Source of the DNA: Labrys sedimenti
GTDB taxonomy: Bacteria > Pseudomonadota > Alphaproteobacteria > Rhizobiales > Labraceae
NCBI RefSeq assembly: GCF_034424805.1
Contig: NZ_JAXOUF010000003.1
Coordinates: 496,001 to 560,000, forward strand
DNA length: 64,000 bases
Direction: 5' to 3'
Shown: positions 61,995 to 64,000 of the stretch, in pieces
Layout of the letters: the number at the start of each line of letters is the position of its first letter
How positions within the stretch are numbered: the first letter of the stretch is position 1
Made by a program: the position numbers and the translations under genes
The notes under the pieces: generated by a model
What the model was told of the DNA's origin: nothing
What the model saw: the letters and a program-made list of their open reading frames with translations, nothing else
Databases searched by the model: none

Positions 61995-62647
61995 GAATCG
62001 AGGCCATCGCCTGGGACATCGACGGCACGCTGCTGGACAGCGAGCCGCTGCACCAGGAGGCGCTCAACGCCATCAGCCACGATCTCGGCATCGATATGTC
62101 GGACCTGCATGACGACCGCTTCCGCGGCATCCACATGGGCGATGTCTGGCGTCTGCTGGAAAGCCGGATGCCGGCCGGCGTTACGGAGGCAAGCTGGGGC
62201 AAGGCGATCGTCGACTACTACATTGCCCGAGCCCACACGCTGGAGCCCCTGCCAGGCGTGCTCGATCTCGTGCGACGTTTCGCGGATGCCGGCATCCGGC
62301 AGGCTTGTGTCTCCAACTCCGGCCGTCCTGTGGTCGAAGCCAACCTTGCCGGGCTCGGCATCCTGCCCTTCATCGCCTTCTCGATCAGCCTCGACGATGT
62401 CGGCAAGGGCAAGCCCGATCCCGAGCCCTATGCCACGGCCTGCCGCAGGCTTGGTGCTTTGCCGGCTCATGTCCTCGGCATCGAGGACAGCCATACGGGT
62501 TTTGCCTCGGCCAAGGCCGCGGGCCTCCTGACCGCCTTCCACACCGTCGGCGGCAATGCCCCTGCAGGGGCCGACCTCGTCTTTTCCGATATGCGCGATC
62601 TCGGGGCCTTCGTGCTGGCACCGGCGGCCGTTCCATCAAGTTCGTGA
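61991..62647 (+). CDS. HAD-family hydrolase (beta-phosphoglucomutase/phosphatase-like)
   Basis: 218-residue HAD subfamily IA protein: nucleophile motif AWDIDGTLLDSEPLHQEAL, motif II region CVSNSGRP, motif III lysine in GKGKPDPEPYATACRRLG and motif IV LGIEDSHTGFASAKAAGLLT. It resembles sugar-phosphate phosphatases and beta-phosphoglucomutases. Translational coupling with the FGGY kinase suggests that it acts on a sugar phosphate in the same pathway. Confidence 0.92.
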   Translation: MRIEAIAWDIDGTLLDSEPLHQEALNAISHDLGIDMSDLHDDRFRGIHMGDVWRLLESRMPAGVTEASWGKAIVDYYIARAHTLEPLPGVLDLVRRFADAGIRQACVSNSGRPVVEANLAGLGILPFIAFSISLDDVGKGKPDPEPYATACRRLGALPAHVLGIEDSHTGFASAKAAGLLTAFHTVGGNAPAGADLVFSDMRDLGAFVLAPAAVPSSS

Positions 62648-62657
62648 AGGCAGTGCC

Positions 62658-62978
62658 ATGGTCTACAAGATCGATCCCCAGGCGGACCGTCAGTATATCG
62701 AGGAATTCCGGCGCTGCCCGATCGGGCGCCACAGCCCCGGCCTGCAGCGCGTGCTGCACATCATGCGCCAGGACCCCAGCGGCAACCAGGTGATCCTGTT
62801 CTGCCGCAAGCCCTTCGAGGAATGGGTGCTTGCCACCATGCCGCCCGACCGGCGCGATCCGATCGTCTATGAGGACGAGCCTGTCTTCACCAGCCGCGAG
62901 GAGGCGGAATGGGAGATCTTCCGCCGGCGCTGGCGCCTGCTCACCGGCGAGAGCATCAACCTGCCGTTCCGGGACTGA
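62658..62978 (+). CDS. N,N-dimethylformamidase alpha (small) subunit-like protein
   Basis: 106 residues. From memory it resembles DmfA1, the small subunit of N,N-dimethylformamidase: HSPGLQRVLHIMRQDPSGNQVILFCRKPFEEWVLATM corresponds to the PSPYLQRVHNYFR ... YYIYSEREWDAYRIATI region, and VFTSREEAEWEIFRRRWRLL to FKTEEEAMHAVFLRR. The DmfA1 I recall is slightly longer at the N-terminus. It lies 10 bp after the HAD gene and 79 bp before the large-subunit-like gene, the expected order. Confidence 0.72.
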   Translation: MVYKIDPQADRQYIEEFRRCPIGRHSPGLQRVLHIMRQDPSGNQVILFCRKPFEEWVLATMPPDRRDPIVYEDEPVFTSREEAEWEIFRRRWRLLTGESINLPFRD

Positions 62979-62987
62979 GGGATACTT

Positions 62988-63012
62988 CCCTTCTCCCGCA
63001 AGGGGAGAAGGG
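62988..63012. repeat. Single hairpin of the CTTCTCCC repeat family
   Basis: CCCTTCTCCC-GCAAG-GGGAGAAGGG, a 10-bp perfect hairpin between the two DMFase-like genes. It equals one arm of the larger elements at 13600, 16034 and 42102. It could stabilise or partly terminate the upstream mRNA. Confidence 0.75.
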
Positions 63013-63057
63013 AATTGCGCCCCAACACGATAACAATTCCATCCGAGAGCCCACGCC

Positions 63058-64000
63058 ATGCTGAAAATCACCGGCTATCCCGACCGCTATTCGGTCGCTC
63101 CCGGCGAGACCATCGCCTTCAAGATCTCGCTCGAGGAAGGGGACGGTTTCGACGCACGGCTGGTGCGCGTGCGGCATGGCGACTGCAATCCCGAGGGCCC
63201 GGGCCTGAAATTTCCCCATGTGCCGACCGATATCGACGGGCGGCACGCCGGCCGTCCCCAGCGCATCGATGCGGGCTCCTACATGCAGGCTGATAGCGTG
63301 CCCGCGCTTGGCGCCGAGCCCTTCACCCTCTTCGCCATGCTCTGGCCGACCCTGCCCTCGCGCGGGCCGCAGACCATCGCCGCGCAATGGGACCCGGTCA
63401 GCGAGCGCGGCTTCCGCATCCGGATGCTGGAAGGGGGGCGCCTGGCCGTCATCGTGGGCGATGGCCCAGGCCGAAAGGCCGAATTCGCCCTGCGCGACGG
63501 CATGCTGGTGCGCCAATGGTATGCGATCGCCGTGGCCATCGATCCCGCTAGCGGCCGTGTCATGCTCTCCCAGCGGCCTGTGAAACCCTATGCCCATGTC
63601 TTCGATGCGGGCTTCGAGGAAACCAGCCTGGCGGTGTCGCTGCCTTCGGTCGAGACCCCCTTCATGCTGGCGGGCTGCCGCTTGGCCGACGGCACGGTGG
63701 CCGAGCATTTCGACGGCAAGATCGACGGGCCCGTTCTTCTGGCCGGTTTCCATGCTCCGGACGTGCATCAGGCGCTGCTGCTGTCGCCCCAGCCGGCGGC
63801 CCTGAAAGCCAAGATCATCGCGCAGTGGGATTTTTCGCGGGAGATCGGCTCGACCCAGGCCATCGATATCGGGCCCTCGCATCATCACGGCGAACTCGTC
63901 CATCTGCCGACCCGCGGCATGAAGGGCTGGAACTGGACCGGCGAGGAGCACGATTTCAACCGCAAGCCGGAGCATTACGGCGCCATCCACTTCCATCACG
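63058..64000 (+). CDS. N,N-dimethylformamidase beta (large) subunit-like protein (3' end outside window)
   Basis: The first 314 residues are visible. The start (LKITGYPDRYSVAPGETIAF, ARLVRVRHGDCNPEGPG) and TLPSRGPQTIAAQWD, WYAIAVAIDP, FMLAGCRL, AHW-like IIAQWDFSREIG, and KGWNWTGEEHDFNRKPEHYGAIHFH all correspond to what I recall of DmfA2, the large subunit of DMFase, in the same order. This part is the lectin-like N-terminal region; the catalytic iron-binding domain lies beyond the edge, so activity cannot be judged. It was probably co-transcribed with the sugar-catabolic genes upstream. Confidence 0.8.
   Translation, partial: MLKITGYPDRYSVAPGETIAFKISLEEGDGFDARLVRVRHGDCNPEGPGLKFPHVPTDIDGRHAGRPQRIDAGSYMQADSVPALGAEPFTLFAMLWPTLPSRGPQTIAAQWDPVSERGFRIRMLEGGRLAVIVGDGPGRKAEFALRDGMLVRQWYAIAVAIDPASGRVMLSQRPVKPYAHVFDAGFEETSLAVSLPSVETPFMLAGCRLADGTVAEHFDGKIDGPVLLAGFHAPDVHQALLLSPQPAALKAKIIAQWDFSREIGSTQAIDIGPSHHHGELVHLPTRGMKGWNWTGEEHDFNRKPEHYGAIHFHH

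Noticed and set aside
62658..64000. Calling the last two genes true N,N-dimethylformamidase (dmfA1/dmfA2)
   Set aside because: The resemblance is from memory, the catalytic part of the large subunit is outside the window and the sugar-operon context suggests another substrate; named as DMFase-like only.

Overview
The window is a GC-rich chromosomal segment from an alphaproteobacterium, most likely of the order Hyphomicrobiales (Rhizobiales). The evidence is the ChvI-ChvG-HprK-EIIA(Man)-HPr run with a short HprK lacking the N-terminal domain, alphaproteobacterial AddB/AddA, an fdsGBA formate dehydrogenase, a TrpXYZ-like importer and several families of short palindromic intergenic elements. 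I cannot fix the genus. No rRNA, tRNA, CRISPR array, prophage or transposase was recognised.

Layout. 0-4.1 kb (minus strand): envelope/acid-response two-component system chvI-chvG followed by the regulatory PTS genes hprK, EIIA and an HPr cut by the window edge. 4.3-11.7 kb: separate metabolic and regulatory genes (HugZ-like FMN protein, haloperoxidase-type hydrolase divergent from a GlxA-type AraC regulator, MFS efflux protein, an unusual 452-residue putative papain-fold protein, RidA, NrtR-type regulator). 12.0-14.7 kb: a small lipoprotein, an SPFH protein and an NAD-kinase-like protein, with a shared AT-rich motif upstream of the first two. 14.8-23.1 kb (plus strand): a catabolic cluster (AruH-like aminotransferase, AruI-like TPP decarboxylase, acyl-CoA dehydrogenase, SIS protein, ADP-forming acyl-CoA ligase, CaiD-like hydratase) that could carry a cationic C4 acid through a carnitine-like CoA route. 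23.2-26.1 kb: two ParE toxin systems flanking a TetR/GFA-like pair. 26.2-32.7 kb: addB-addA recombination nuclease.

32.7-38.2 kb: an HxlR regulator divergent from a quinone oxidoreductase-like gene, then an ABC importer of the TrpXYZ type with two tandem paralogous binding proteins. 38.6-40.3 kb: rpsA with a clear intrinsic terminator. 40.6-47.1 kb: NAD-dependent molybdenum formate dehydrogenase operon fdsG-fdsB-fdsA-fdhD-fdsD plus a cupin. 47.3-49.9 kb: a secreted Gly/Trp/Arg-rich protein, a PfkB kinase and a DUF2569 membrane protein.

50.0-64.0 kb: a large carbohydrate-type catabolic locus. On the minus strand lies a MalFGK-type importer with a Tat-exported binding protein and a Gfo/Idh/MocA dehydrogenase. 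A ROK regulator, an SDR and a DeoR regulator follow. Then, on the plus strand, come a BtpA-family TIM-barrel protein, an FGGY kinase, a HAD phosphatase and a pair of genes resembling the small and large subunits of N,N-dimethylformamidase, the large one running off the window. A sugar-type transporter and kinase combined with a DMFase-like amidase is the strongest candidate here for an undescribed pathway. All functional calls come from reading motifs and from remembered family sequences; no database search was run.
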